64,000 nt of DNA from Microbacterium sp. Root61 (GCF_001427525.1 NZ_LMGU01000002.1:273010-337009), one strand, 5' to 3'; shown: positions 43,704 through 52,120, counted from the stretch's first letter. Numbers and translations: made by a program. The notes: generated by a model not told the origin, from the sequence alone.

Positions 43704-44159
43704 TCAGGCTCCGCGCGGCACGTAGTTGCCGTCCTCGAGTCCGGCCTCGATCTCGAAGCGGTTGCGCAGCGGGTTGCGGCCGGCGAGCCCGTACAGCAGC
43801 GGCATGAGGAGGCCGTAACGCTGCCATTGGCGCGCGTGCACGGCTTCGTGGCGCAGCAGCGCCTCGGTCACGGGGAGGTCCCCGGTCAGGAAGCAGTCGC
43901 CCACGCACGATCCGCCGCGTGGGAACGTCCATTTCGGCATGCCGCGGAAGATCCACAGCCCGGCACGCCGTTCGACCCGGCCGGTGCTCCACAGCGAGCC
44001 CCAGATCCATCCGACGGTCCGGCCGTACCAGAAGCCGAGGCGGCTGATGGGGGAGTCCAGTAGGAACCCGGGGATGAACCGGTCGAAGCGCTCGCCGCGG
44101 GCGACGGCGCTCGCCGCCTCGGCACGCCACTGCGCCGGAGGCCGGGGGATCGGACTCAC
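43704..44159 (-). CDS. HEXXH-motif protein of unknown function
   Basis: A 151-residue protein with one weak hydrophobic stretch (FWYGRTVGWIWGSLWS). LLRHEAVHARQWQRYG is a HExxH zinc-type motif and NRFEIEAGLE supplies a possible third Glu ligand about 25 residues later, as in gluzincins. This supports a small metal-binding peptidase-like fold, but activity is not shown. Similar short proteins in related genomes carry vague names. The GTG start overlaps the arginase-like stop by 4 bp, so the two are co-translated. Confidence 0.6.
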   Translation of the reverse strand: MSPIPRPPAQWRAEAASAVARGERFDRFIPGFLLDSPISRLGFWYGRTVGWIWGSLWSTGRVERRAGLWIFRGMPKWTFPRGGSCVGDCFLTGDLPVTEALLRHEAVHARQWQRYGLLMPLLYGLAGRNPLRNRFEIEAGLEDGNYVPRGA

Positions 44160-44983
44160 GCGAGTGCCCCGACGATGCGCAGGATCGCCCCCAGGTCGTC
44201 CACGGCGGCATCCGGCGACGACGGGGAGAAGCCGGTGATGGCAGCGCCCACGAGCGGCGCGGCCTCGCGGAGGGCTGTGATGGTCGCGGTGAGGGCCGAG
44301 ACGTCCAGCCCGAACGGCTCCGGGCGGCTCAGTCCGTTCAGCGCCGACGGATCGAGCACGTCGAGGTCGACGTGGATGAAGACGCCGGTCGCCGCGCGGT
44401 CGGCGACGGCGTCGGCGATCGCCTCGGGTGTGGCGTCGTCGACGGACAGCATCAGGATGCCGAGCCGCTCCACCGCGGTGATCTCCTCCGGGTCGATCGC
44501 CCGCACGCCGGCCAGGACGAGCTGGGCGGGCGCGAGAGGCGCCTCGGCGGGCTGCGGAGCCGCGGCATCCACCACGGCGCGCGCGGCCATGGTGTCGAAG
44601 GCGCCGGACGGGGAGGTGATGGTGTCGTGCATGCCGGCGTGCGCGCTGAGCCACACGACGACGACTCCGGGGTCGATCCGGCCGCGGGTCGCACCCGCGG
44701 CGAAGAGTGCGCTCGTGGTGGCCACGCCGGCGTCTCCGCCGACGGTGACGACCGGCGCTGCCGAGAGGGCGAGCGCCTCGAGCTGGGTCCGCGCGGTGTG
44801 GTGCAGCGAGCTGAGCCGGCGTACTCCGGAATCGAGCGACTCGCCGGCCTCGAGCGGGACCTCGACGATCGTGGTCCGCGCGCGCGGGAGATCGCCGGCG
44901 ATCGCGGCCGCACCGTCCACGAGCTGCATCGCGCGGGAGGACGAAGAGCCCTGCCACTGGGGGACGACGATGAAACTCGTCAC
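44156..44983 (-). CDS. Arginase/ureohydrolase-fold protein with degenerate metal site
   Basis: A 275-residue protein of the arginase fold. GGDAG at residues 82-86 replaces the usual GGDHS, so the first ligand His is missing. WLSAHAGMHD at 111-120 replaces W(I/F)DAHxD, so two Asp ligands are replaced by Ser and Gly. HVDLDVLDP at 204-212 is intact. Catalysis by a normal Mn2 centre is therefore unlikely. It may be a pseudoenzyme or use a different metal site. Near-identical family members usually annotated as arginase should not be assumed to hydrolyse arginine here. It is coupled to the HEXXH protein. Confidence 0.8.
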   Translation of the reverse strand: MTSFIVVPQWQGSSSSRAMQLVDGAAAIAGDLPRARTTIVEVPLEAGESLDSGVRRLSSLHHTARTQLEALALSAAPVVTVGGDAGVATTSALFAAGATRGRIDPGVVVVWLSAHAGMHDTITSPSGAFDTMAARAVVDAAAPQPAEAPLAPAQLVLAGVRAIDPEEITAVERLGILMLSVDDATPEAIADAVADRAATGVFIHVDLDVLDPSALNGLSRPEPFGLDVSALTATITALREAAPLVGAAITGFSPSSPDAAVDDLGAILRIVGALA

Positions 44984-45052
44984 GGGCGTGGCCCTGTTGC
45001 GCTCATGAACGGACTCTACCGAACCCTGAGCCTCGGCGGGCCCGTAAGACAG

Positions 45053-45088
45053 CGCCGGGCGCCGCCCCCGAAGGAGCGACGCCCGGCG
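45053..45088. terminator. Terminator downstream of pspA
   Basis: CGCCGGGCG (45053-45061) pairs with CGCCCGGCG (45080-45088), 15 bp beyond the PspA stop, read on the reverse strand. The 9-bp GC stem fits an actinobacterial terminator. Confidence 0.6.
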
Positions 45089-45103
45089 ATTCTGCAGGTT
45101 CGG

Positions 45104-45847
45104 TCAGCTGCCTTCGATGGCGGTCTGCACCGGGGCGTTGCCGCCCTTGAGCAGGGCCAGGCGTGCCTCGACCTCGGTCAGCTCACCGAGGTCGTCGAGG
45201 CTGTTGAACTGTGCGTCCAGGCTGGATGCCGCGAGCTCCTGCTTGCCGGCGGCCAGCGCCTCCTGGCGGCGGATCTTGTCTTCGAAGCGACCGAGCTCGC
45301 TGGTCGGGTCCATGACGTCGATCGACTTGACCGCGTCGACGACCTTGTTCTGGGCCTCGGCGGTCTTGGCACGGGCCAGCAGCTCGGCGCGCTTGCCCTT
45401 GAGCTGCTCGAGCTTCTGCTTCATGCCGTTCAGCCCGTCCTTGAGCTGATCGACGACCTGCGTCTGCGCCGCGATCTGCGGGGCGGTGGCCTTGGCCTGA
45501 CCCTCTTCGCTGATCTGACGCTGGAGCGCGATCTTGGCGAGGTTGTCGAACTTGTCGGCGTCGGTCGTGTTGCCGGCCGTGCGCAGCTCGTCGGCCTTGC
45601 GGCTGGCGGCGAGGGCCTTGTTGCCCCACTCGTTGGCGGCCTGGACGTCCTCTGCGTGGTCGCGCTCGAGGAGGCGCAGGTTGCCGATGGTCTCGGCGAT
45701 CGCCGACTCGGCGTCGGCGATGTTGTTGGAGAAGTCGCGCACGAGCTGGTCGAGCATCTTCTCCGGGTCCTCGGCGGAGTCGAGCATCGCGTTGATGTTC
45801 GCCTTCATGAGGGTGGAGATACGGCCGAAGATGGACTGCTTTGCCAT
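45104..45847 (-). CDS. PspA/IM30 family membrane-stress protein
   Basis: A 247-residue coiled-coil protein. SIFGRISTLMKANINAMLDSAEDPEKMLDQLVRDF is the amphipathic helix plus first conserved block of PspA, followed by long heptad-rich helices to about residue 220. PspA binds damaged inner membrane and preserves the proton gradient. The strong SD AGGAAGGAAAC precedes the ATG. It follows the TPM-domain gene by 84 bp on the same strand. PspA and TPM proteins often sit together. Confidence 0.92.
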   Translation of the reverse strand: MAKQSIFGRISTLMKANINAMLDSAEDPEKMLDQLVRDFSNNIADAESAIAETIGNLRLLERDHAEDVQAANEWGNKALAASRKADELRTAGNTTDADKFDNLAKIALQRQISEEGQAKATAPQIAAQTQVVDQLKDGLNGMKQKLEQLKGKRAELLARAKTAEAQNKVVDAVKSIDVMDPTSELGRFEDKIRRQEALAAGKQELAASSLDAQFNSLDDLGELTEVEARLALLKGGNAPVQTAIEGS

Positions 45848-45931
45848 CGGGGTTTCCTTCCTATCGATGGGTAGTGACGGGGTGGAGATGAAGAGCGGAT
45901 GCCGCGGGTGCGGCGGCTGCGCGGATAGTGG

Positions 45932-47932
45932 TCAGAATCGACCACCCCCTCGCCTGCCGCGGGTGCCCCCGCCGCCGAAACTGCCGGGGCGCATCCCGCC
46001 GCCGGACGGCCGTGAGCCGCCGCCGCCGAAGCCGCCACCGCCGCCGGAGGAGCGACCGCCGCCCCCGCCGCCCAGCATCGAGTTGATGACGATGCCGCCG
46101 AGCACGGCGCCGAGCATGTTGCCGGAGCCGCCGGAGTTGCCCCCGCCGCCGCCGAGCATGCCGCCCATGCCGCCGCTCTGGAACGAGCCGACGTCGGTCT
46201 GCGCGTACTGGATCGCCTGGCCGGCCAGCTGCGCGGCGCGCTGCGCCTGCTGGAGCGCCTGCTCAGGGGAGGAGGCCTGCAGCTGCTGGGCCTGCACGAG
46301 CGATGCGCCCGCCTCGGCCAGGCGGGTGCGCGCCTCGGCACCGACCGCACCGCGACGAGCGGTGATGTAGTCCTCGGCGGCGGAGACCTGCGCCTGTGCC
46401 TGTGCCATGGTCTGGCCGAGCTGCTGACGGACCCTCTGGGCCTGAGCCTCGGCATCCCGCACGCCCTTCACGACCGCGTCGATCTGGGTGTTGACGGCCT
46501 GGAGTCCCTCGAGCACGGCGAGTGGTCGCGTGCGGCTGCCGGCGAGTTCGGTGCGGGCGGAGTCGACCTGCTGCCGGGTCGCGGCGATCGCGGCGGCAAC
46601 GCGGCCGTCCGGATCGGGCAGAGCGGATGCCGTCGCGATGTCGGCCTCCAGCTCGGCGATGAGTGCGGCCGCGTTGCTCTCGCCGGCCGTGAGGTCGTCG
46701 CCGAGCTTGTCGATCGCCTGCTCGAGCAGACCGGCCTGAGCGATCGCCTCCTCGGCGGCGCGGATGCTGACCGCGGCCTCGCCGCCCTTGCCCGCGCCGA
46801 TCGCGGTCTGCGCGGCGGCGAGCTGCTCGTCGGCGAAGGCGATGCGCTGCCGGGCCTGCTCCGGGTTGTCGGCGACGGTGCTGAGCGCCTCGGGGGCGTA
46901 GCGGGTGGCGAGCTCGGCGAGGTGCGCGTCGGCGGTGCCGATCTCGGCGGCCGCCACGGTGCGTTCTCCCTGCACGCGGACCAGAGCTTCCGGCGCGTGC
47001 TGCTCGAGCTGACGCAGTTCGTCGAACGCCTGGGCCTTCTCGTCGAGTCCGGTGTTGGCCTCGTCGCACAACTGGAGGATCTGCGTGTTCCAGGCGCGCG
47101 TCTCCTCGTCGGTGTCGGCAGTGGAGTCATCCAGTTGCTGCTTGAGCGTGAAGGCGTGGTTGAGGTTGGTCTTGGCGGTCGCTAAGGCCTGCTCGAACTC
47201 GACGGTCGCGGCATCCCCGAACTGGGCCTTGGCGAACCCGAGCTCCTGCTCGCTGGTCTTGACGGCGTCGTCCGTGGCGATGAGGGCGGAGGAAGCCTGA
47301 CGCGCGAGCTCCTTCAGATCGACCGGCGCGGCGCCGGTGGCGCCGGTGGCGCCCGACTTCTTGCGGCGGCTGCGCACGATCAGCCAGATCACGACGCCGA
47401 TGACGACGATGACGAGCACGACGATCACGATCGTGCCGATGCCGCCGCCTGCTCCGCCGCCGTTGAGCGCCGTTTCGAACCCGTCGGCGGCCGCGATCGC
47501 GGCGCCGGCCCAGTCGCCCTTGCTGAGCAGTGGCTTGATGTCGGCCTCCACTGCGGCGAGCTGCTGATCGCTCATCGGCCCGGTGGTGTCGGCCGAGATG
47601 TAGTACTCGCGGGATTCGGTCGCGATCGCCAGCACATACTGCGCGACGCCGAGCCCGTTCGCCTGCGCGACCGTGTCGGCCCACGCCTGGCTGCTGGTCG
47701 GGTTCGTGAACTCGTCGACGTAGACGACGTAGAGGTCTGCGCCGGTCGAGGCGTAGAGCTGCTCCATCCGCGTGTTGACGGACGCTTCCTGCGACGCGTC
47801 GAGCACGCCGATATCGTCGAGCACGTAGCCGGCCCCGAGTCGGACGGGATCCGTGGCCGATGCCGCGATCGGTGCTCCTGCGAAGAACATCGCGAGTGCC
47901 GCAGTGAGCGCCAATGCCCATCGAACGCGCAT
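45932..47932 (-). CDS. TPM-domain membrane protein with long coiled coil and Gly-rich tail
   Basis: A 666-residue protein. RVRWALALTAALAMFFAGAPIAASA is a signal peptide. Residues about 40-160 are the extracytoplasmic TPM_phosphatase domain (YVLDDIGVLDASQEASVNTRMEQLYASTGADLYVVYVDEF). IGTIVIVVLVIVVIGVVIWLIVRSRRKK is a transmembrane helix. About 400 residues of Ala/Gln/Glu-rich coiled coil follow, ending in a Gly/Arg tail (GSFGGGGTRGRRGGGRF). The ATG at 47932 is preferred because GGAGGGGGAAACG before it is a strong SD; the upstream ATG at 47947 would put that SD in the coding region. Partner of PspA by position. Confidence 0.85.
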   Translation of the reverse strand: MRVRWALALTAALAMFFAGAPIAASATDPVRLGAGYVLDDIGVLDASQEASVNTRMEQLYASTGADLYVVYVDEFTNPTSSQAWADTVAQANGLGVAQYVLAIATESREYYISADTTGPMSDQQLAAVEADIKPLLSKGDWAGAAIAAADGFETALNGGGAGGGIGTIVIVVLVIVVIGVVIWLIVRSRRKKSGATGATGAAPVDLKELARQASSALIATDDAVKTSEQELGFAKAQFGDAATVEFEQALATAKTNLNHAFTLKQQLDDSTADTDEETRAWNTQILQLCDEANTGLDEKAQAFDELRQLEQHAPEALVRVQGERTVAAAEIGTADAHLAELATRYAPEALSTVADNPEQARQRIAFADEQLAAAQTAIGAGKGGEAAVSIRAAEEAIAQAGLLEQAIDKLGDDLTAGESNAAALIAELEADIATASALPDPDGRVAAAIAATRQQVDSARTELAGSRTRPLAVLEGLQAVNTQIDAVVKGVRDAEAQAQRVRQQLGQTMAQAQAQVSAAEDYITARRGAVGAEARTRLAEAGASLVQAQQLQASSPEQALQQAQRAAQLAGQAIQYAQTDVGSFQSGGMGGMLGGGGGNSGGSGNMLGAVLGGIVINSMLGGGGGGRSSGGGGGFGGGGSRPSGGGMRPGSFGGGGTRGRRGGGRF

Positions 47933-48100
47933 CGTTTCCCCCTCCATGGGGCATGGACCGCACCCCGAGATTCGAGTCTATTCATGCGCTTGCGCGTGCG
48001 GCTACCTCGCGCCATGGGCGCACCGGCCTGCGCGGTGCGTCGGCGGGTCAGTCGGGCGTGAACGGATGCGGCGGTTATGCTCATCGATTCGGGAGGACGC

Positions 48101-48934
48101 ATGGACGACAGATACGGCGCGGATGTACTGGCCAGCGGATGGCGCGACCAGGGTCGCAAGGTGCTCGGCCGTGTCGAGGCATCCCGCGCTCTGGTCGTGG
48201 AGGTCGCGGCGGACGGCTTCTGCGGGGCGGTGATGCGGCTGGAGTCCGGGCTGGTCGAGCTGGAGGACCGTCACGGCCGCCGTCGGCAGTTCCCGCTGGG
48301 GCCGGGCTTCCTGGTGGACGGCGAAGAGGTCGTGCTGATCCCGCCGACCCGCGCGGCGCCGAGCGCCCCCGCCCGCACCGCGTCCGGCTCGTTCGCGGCC
48401 CCCGAATCCCGTGCCCGCGTCGCACGGGCGAGCCGCATCTGGGTCGAGGGCCGCCATGACGCGGAGCTCGTCGAGAAGGTGTGGGGCGCCGACCTGCGCG
48501 CGGAAGGCGTCGTGGTCGAGTACCTGCAGGGCGTCGACCTGCTGGACTCCGCCCTCGCGGAGGACCCGCCGTCGGCCGAGCGCCGCTACGGCGTGCTGGT
48601 GGACCACCTCGTGCCCGGCTCGAAGGAATCGCGGGTCGCGGATGCCGTGATGCGCGGTCCGCACGGAAAGTTCCTGCGCATCGTCGGACACCCGTACATC
48701 GACGTCTGGCAGTGCGTGCGGCCGAGCGCCGTCGGCATCGGGCGCTGGCCGGAGGTGCCGCGCGGCATCGAGTTCAAGGTCGGCGTGTGCCGGGCGCTGG
48801 GCTGGCCCGCCGAGGATCAGACCGACATCGCGCACGCCTGGCAGCGCATCCTGGCGTCGGTGCGCACGTACCGTGACCTCGAACCGGCGCTGCTCGGGCG
48901 GGTCGAAGAGCTCATCGACTTCGTCACCGGCTGA
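48101..48934 (+). CDS. DUF3097 family protein
   Basis: A 277-residue protein with the actinobacterial DUF3097 pattern. RYGADVLASGWRDQGRKVLGRVEASRALVVEVAADGFCGAVMRLESG forms the N-terminal strand-rich part. IWVEGRHDAELVEKVWGADLRAEGVVVEYLQGVDLLD contains a TOPRIM-like EGxxD segment, and LVDHLVPGSKESRVADAV and GHPYIDVWQCVRP follow. The TOPRIM resemblance is my reading; the function is unknown. GGGAGGA precedes the ATG at 48101, and TATGCT (48076-48081) is the probable -10. It is divergent from the TPM gene. Confidence 0.85.
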   Translation: MDDRYGADVLASGWRDQGRKVLGRVEASRALVVEVAADGFCGAVMRLESGLVELEDRHGRRRQFPLGPGFLVDGEEVVLIPPTRAAPSAPARTASGSFAAPESRARVARASRIWVEGRHDAELVEKVWGADLRAEGVVVEYLQGVDLLDSALAEDPPSAERRYGVLVDHLVPGSKESRVADAVMRGPHGKFLRIVGHPYIDVWQCVRPSAVGIGRWPEVPRGIEFKVGVCRALGWPAEDQTDIAHAWQRILASVRTYRDLEPALLGRVEELIDFVTG

Positions 48935-48969
48935 GTCTCGCCGTCCGGCCGACTCGCTAGCCTGGAACC

Positions 48970-49731
48970 GTGACCGACGACACCGCAGAGCATGGCGCCT
49001 CCCCAGAACGCGGCGCCTTCCGAGAGCGCCCGGTGTCGTTCGTGCGCCGCAGCGGCCGCATGTCCGACGCTCAGGATCGGGCGTGGCTCGAGCTCGCGCC
49101 TCGATTCGTCATCGACGTCGAGCGGGATGCCGCCTCCACCAGCGTGCTGCCGGGTTCGGCCATCGACCCCGCCGCGGTCTGGGGTCGCACGGCGCCGCTG
49201 ATCGTCGAGGTCGGCTCCGGGCAGGGGCACGCGATCATCCACGCGGCCTCACACCGACCCGGCACGGACTTCCTCGCGGTCGAGGTGTTCCGCGCGGGCC
49301 TGGCCCGCACGATGCTCGACGCGGAGCGCGCCGACATCGAGAACCTCCGCCTGGCCGAGGCGAACGCCCCCGAGGTGCTCGCGCACCTCGTGCCCGAGGC
49401 GTCCGTCGACGAGGTCTGGGTCTTCTTCCCCGACCCGTGGCACAAGACCAAGCACACCAAGCGCCGGCTCGTCACACCCGAGTTCGTCCCCGTCGCCGCC
49501 CACGCGCTGCGCTCGGGCGGCGCCCTCCGCCTCGCGACGGACTGGGAGGAGTACGCCCGCCAGATGCGGGAGGTGCTGGACGCCTCCGACGAGTTCGCGC
49601 GCGACTTCGACGGCGACTGGGCCGAGCGCTTCGACGGACGCATACTGACCGCCTTCGAGCGCAAGGGAGCGCGCGCCGGGCGGGATATCCGCGATCTGAC
49701 CTACCGCCGGGTCGACCGGCCGGGCGAGTGA
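48970..49731 (+). CDS. trmB: tRNA (guanine-N7-)-methyltransferase
   Basis: A 253-residue SAM-dependent methyltransferase. LIVEVGSGQGHAIIHAA binds SAM, DFLAVEVFRAGLARTM is motif II, and VDEVWVFFPDPWHKTKHTKRRLVTPEF is the TrmB signature with PDPWxKxxHxKRR. It makes m7G46 in tRNAs. About 40 extra N-terminal residues precede the domain. TAGCCT (48958-48963) is 6 nt before the GTG start. The MFS gene overlaps its stop by 4 bp. Confidence 0.94.
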   Translation: MTDDTAEHGASPERGAFRERPVSFVRRSGRMSDAQDRAWLELAPRFVIDVERDAASTSVLPGSAIDPAAVWGRTAPLIVEVGSGQGHAIIHAASHRPGTDFLAVEVFRAGLARTMLDAERADIENLRLAEANAPEVLAHLVPEASVDEVWVFFPDPWHKTKHTKRRLVTPEFVPVAAHALRSGGALRLATDWEEYARQMREVLDASDEFARDFDGDWAERFDGRILTAFERKGARAGRDIRDLTYRRVDRPGE

Positions 49732-51032
49732 GCGGAACCGACCCCGCGGTGGCCGGCGGCGCGGAGACCGCGCCGCGCCACGACACCTGGCGCGTGCTGC
49801 GACCTCTCCGCCATCGCGACTTCCGCATCCTGTTCACGGCCGTCATCCTGTCGGTGCTGGCCGCCGGCATGTGGGCCGTCGTCATGGTCTACGCCGTCAT
49901 CGCCGCGGGCGGCGGGCCGGTGCAGCTGTCCATGGTGGCCGCGGCCAACGCCGCCGGTCTGCTCCTGTGCGCGATCCCGGGCGGGATCGTGGCCGACCGC
50001 GTCTCGCGCCGGCTCGTGCTGCGCGTCGTGGAGTTCGCCAATCTGGTCGCGATCTCGTCCGTCGTGATCGCGGGGTTCAGCGGTCCCGTGCCGATCTGGC
50101 ACCTCGTCATCGTGGCGGCGATCCTCGGCGCCGGGGCGGGGTTCTTCTTCCCTGCGTACAGCGCGATCCTGCCCCGGATCCTGCCGCCATCGCACCTGCT
50201 CGCCGCGAACGGGCTCGAGGGCGCGATCCGGCCCGCGCTGCAGCAGGCCGCCGGTCCCGCAGCCGCGGGCCTGTTGCTGGCCGCGCTCATCCCCACGCAC
50301 GCCGCCGGGGCGATCGTCGCGGCGCACCTGTGCGCGTTCGTGCTGCTGCTGTTCCTGCACCCGGAGCCCGCGGCATCCGCTCCTCAGGAGGGCGATAAGG
50401 CGCGCACGAGCGTCTTCCACGACCTCAAGGAGGCGGTGGGCTTCACCGTCCGCACGCCGTGGCTGCTGTGGACCCTGCTGTTCGCCACGGGGTGGGTGCT
50501 GGTCTCGGTCGGCCCCGAGGAGGTGCTGCTGCCGTTCATCACCCGTGAGCGGATCGGCGAGGGCGCGCAATGGTTCGGCTTCCTGCTGGCGGCGCTCGGC
50601 GTCGGGGGAGTGGCCGGCTCGATCTTCGTGTCGTCGCGTCCGCTGCCGCGCCGCTACCTGACCACGATGAACGTGGTGTGGGGCATCAGCACGCTGCCGT
50701 TCATCGTGATCGGACTGACCGACCAGTACTGGCTGATGCTGCTGTCGTGCTTCCTCGCCGGGTTCGGCTTCAGCTACGGCAACGTGATCTGGGGCACGCT
50801 CCTGCAGCGCCGTGTGCCGACGCACATGCTGGGCAGGGTCTCGAGCCTCGACTTCTTCGTCTCGCTGGCGCTCATGCCGTTGTCGATGGCGCTCGCCGGC
50901 CCGCTGGCCGAGGTCGTGCCCATCCCCGTGATCTTCATCGCCGCGGGCCTCCTGCCGCCGGTGTTCGGACTCATCGCGATCCTGGCGGCGCGCATGCCGG
51001 CGGATGAGATCGCCCACCCGTTGGGGGACTGA
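49728..51032 (+). CDS. MFS transporter, MFS_3 (enterobactin-exporter-like) type
   Basis: A 434-residue MFS protein. WRVLRPLRHRDFRILFTAVILSVLAAGMWAVVMVYAV starts with the (F/L)RLLxxRxFRxLF-like motif of the MFS_3 branch. IPGGIVADRVSRRLVLRVVE is motif A, and GAGFFFPAYSAILPRILPPSHLLAANGLEGA is typical of this group. Twelve hydrophobic segments. The GTG at 49728 overlaps the trmB stop (GTGA), so it is co-transcribed with trmB and the CPBP-like gene. Substrate unknown. Confidence 0.87.
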   Translation: MSGTDPAVAGGAETAPRHDTWRVLRPLRHRDFRILFTAVILSVLAAGMWAVVMVYAVIAAGGGPVQLSMVAAANAAGLLLCAIPGGIVADRVSRRLVLRVVEFANLVAISSVVIAGFSGPVPIWHLVIVAAILGAGAGFFFPAYSAILPRILPPSHLLAANGLEGAIRPALQQAAGPAAAGLLLAALIPTHAAGAIVAAHLCAFVLLLFLHPEPAASAPQEGDKARTSVFHDLKEAVGFTVRTPWLLWTLLFATGWVLVSVGPEEVLLPFITRERIGEGAQWFGFLLAALGVGGVAGSIFVSSRPLPRRYLTTMNVVWGISTLPFIVIGLTDQYWLMLLSCFLAGFGFSYGNVIWGTLLQRRVPTHMLGRVSSLDFFVSLALMPLSMALAGPLAEVVPIPVIFIAAGLLPPVFGLIAILAARMPADEIAHPLGD

Positions 51033-51033
51033 C

Positions 51034-51906
51034 ATGCCTGCCGCCGCCATCCTCATCGACCGACCCGCGTGGTCGTGGCGACTGCTGCCCGCCCTGTCGG
51101 CCTGCCTCGCGGCGCCCGCGTTCTTCGTGGTGCGCATCCCGTGGCTCGGTTGGCTGCTGCTCGCGATCGCCCTGCTGTCGGCGTGGCTTCTCGAGCGGGC
51201 GGATGCCGCGGGTGCTCCCGTGGTGCAGGACGAGGGCGTGCGCGCCCCGAGTCTGGTCCGCGATCTCTCGCTCATCGCACTGGGCCTGCTCGTGGTCAGC
51301 GTCATCCCGCTCGCCGCCGAGCTCGACAACCTCGCGTTCGTGCGGTTCACGCTCGCCCTGGGCGGAGCCGTCGCACTGCCGTACGTCGTGTCACGGTTCG
51401 TGTACCGCGACCGCGCCATCCGGTTCCCGTGGCGCGGCGGCGGACGCTGGACCCGTTTCCAATGGGTGTGGCTGGTCGCGGTCCTGGCGCTGGGCTGGCT
51501 GATCCTGCCGTTCTACTTCATCACCACAGGCGTCTACCAGAACTGGCCCGTGGTGGATACGCCCGAGATGATCGCGCGACTGTTCGTCGGGGTGGGCGCG
51601 GTCGGCATCTGGGACGAGCTGTTCTTCATCTGCACGGTGTTCGCGCTGCTGCGCCGGCACTTCCCGGACTGGCAGGCCAACGCCTTGCAGGCGATCGTGT
51701 TCGTCTCGTTCCTCTGGGAGCTGGGCTACCAGGCGTGGGGTCCGTTGATGACGATCCCCTTCGCCCTCCTGCAGGCGTACATCTTCATGCGCACGCGCTC
51801 GCTGGCCTACGTCGTGTCGGTGCACCTGCTCTTCGACGCGGTGGTGTTCCTCGTGCTGGTGCACGCGCACAACCCCGGTCTGCTCGACGGCGTCTTCCTG
51901 CTCTGA
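51034..51906 (+). CDS. CPBP-like intramembrane protein with altered EExxxR motif
   Basis: A 290-residue protein with about eight hydrophobic segments. VGIWDELFFICTVFALLRRHFPDWQANALQAIVFVSFLWELGY aligns to the CPBP/CAAX-protease core, where the usual EExxxR is DELFFI: the first Glu is Asp and the Arg is missing. Downstream HLLFDAVVFLV keeps the final H-x3-D motif. Proteolysis is therefore doubtful. It is the third gene after trmB and the MFS transporter, 1 bp after the MFS stop. Function unknown. Confidence 0.75.
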   Translation: MPAAAILIDRPAWSWRLLPALSACLAAPAFFVVRIPWLGWLLLAIALLSAWLLERADAAGAPVVQDEGVRAPSLVRDLSLIALGLLVVSVIPLAAELDNLAFVRFTLALGGAVALPYVVSRFVYRDRAIRFPWRGGGRWTRFQWVWLVAVLALGWLILPFYFITTGVYQNWPVVDTPEMIARLFVGVGAVGIWDELFFICTVFALLRRHFPDWQANALQAIVFVSFLWELGYQAWGPLMTIPFALLQAYIFMRTRSLAYVVSVHLLFDAVVFLVLVHAHNPGLLDGVFLL

Positions 51907-51930
51907 CCCGACGCCCGCTGGGTCTGCGGT

Positions 51931-51997
51931 GTTTGGGGCGCTTCCGGTCCGTTGGGGCGGGAAATGTGCGCCCCGACGGACGTAGGGCGCCCCAAAC
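51931..51997. repeat. 67-bp two-tier imperfect palindrome, REP-like
   Basis: Outer arms GTTTGGGGCGC (51931-51941) and GCGCCCCAAAC (51987-51997) are perfect. Inner arms CCGTTGGGGCG (51949-51959) and CGCCCCGACGG (51969-51979) pair except one T/G, around a 9-nt loop. Within each side the motif (T)TTGGGGCG is used twice. It lies after the CPBP-like gene and before the riboswitch, and may serve as terminator or as a dispersed palindromic element. Confidence 0.75.
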
Positions 51998-52058
51998 CCG
52001 GCGAGGGATCGGCAGAGGCTGCACAGGGGGTGCACAGAGCGACCGGGTAAGCTGAGGA

Positions 52059-52080
52059 CCGGATCCCCAACCGGATCCCC
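52059..52080 (+). repeat. Tandem direct repeat abutting the riboswitch
   Basis: CCGGATCCCC occurs at 52059-52068 and again at 52071-52080, separated by AA. The last CC of the second copy is the beginning of the riboswitch P1 strand CCGG. Both copies contain GGATCC, and a third GATC lies at 52088-52091 inside the aptamer, so alternative pairing is possible. Confidence 0.7.
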
Positions 52081-52120
52081 GGACGACGGATCAGTACCCG
52101 GTGAGCGACAAGACTGGCCA
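52079..52120 (+). promoter_or_regulatory. Guanidine-III (ykkC-III) riboswitch
   Basis: The segment reads CCGGACGA, a variable stretch CGGATCAG, then TACCCGGT, then GACAAGAC. These blocks match the conserved order of the guanidine-III pseudoknot. CCGG (52079-52082) pairs with CCGG (52098-52101), and CAGT (52092-52095) with ACTG (52113-52116). The SD GGAG (52122-52125) of the following gene lies directly after the aptamer, so ligand control of translation initiation is likely. TAAGCT (52048-52053) is a candidate -10. The downstream gene is a Gdx-type guanidinium exporter, exactly the expected target. Confidence 0.9.

Noticed and set aside
45970..46170. Gly-codon repeats in the TPM gene 3' end
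   Set aside because: Simple GGN codon repetition encoding a Gly-rich tail, typical of this protein family; not a CRISPR or mobile repeat.
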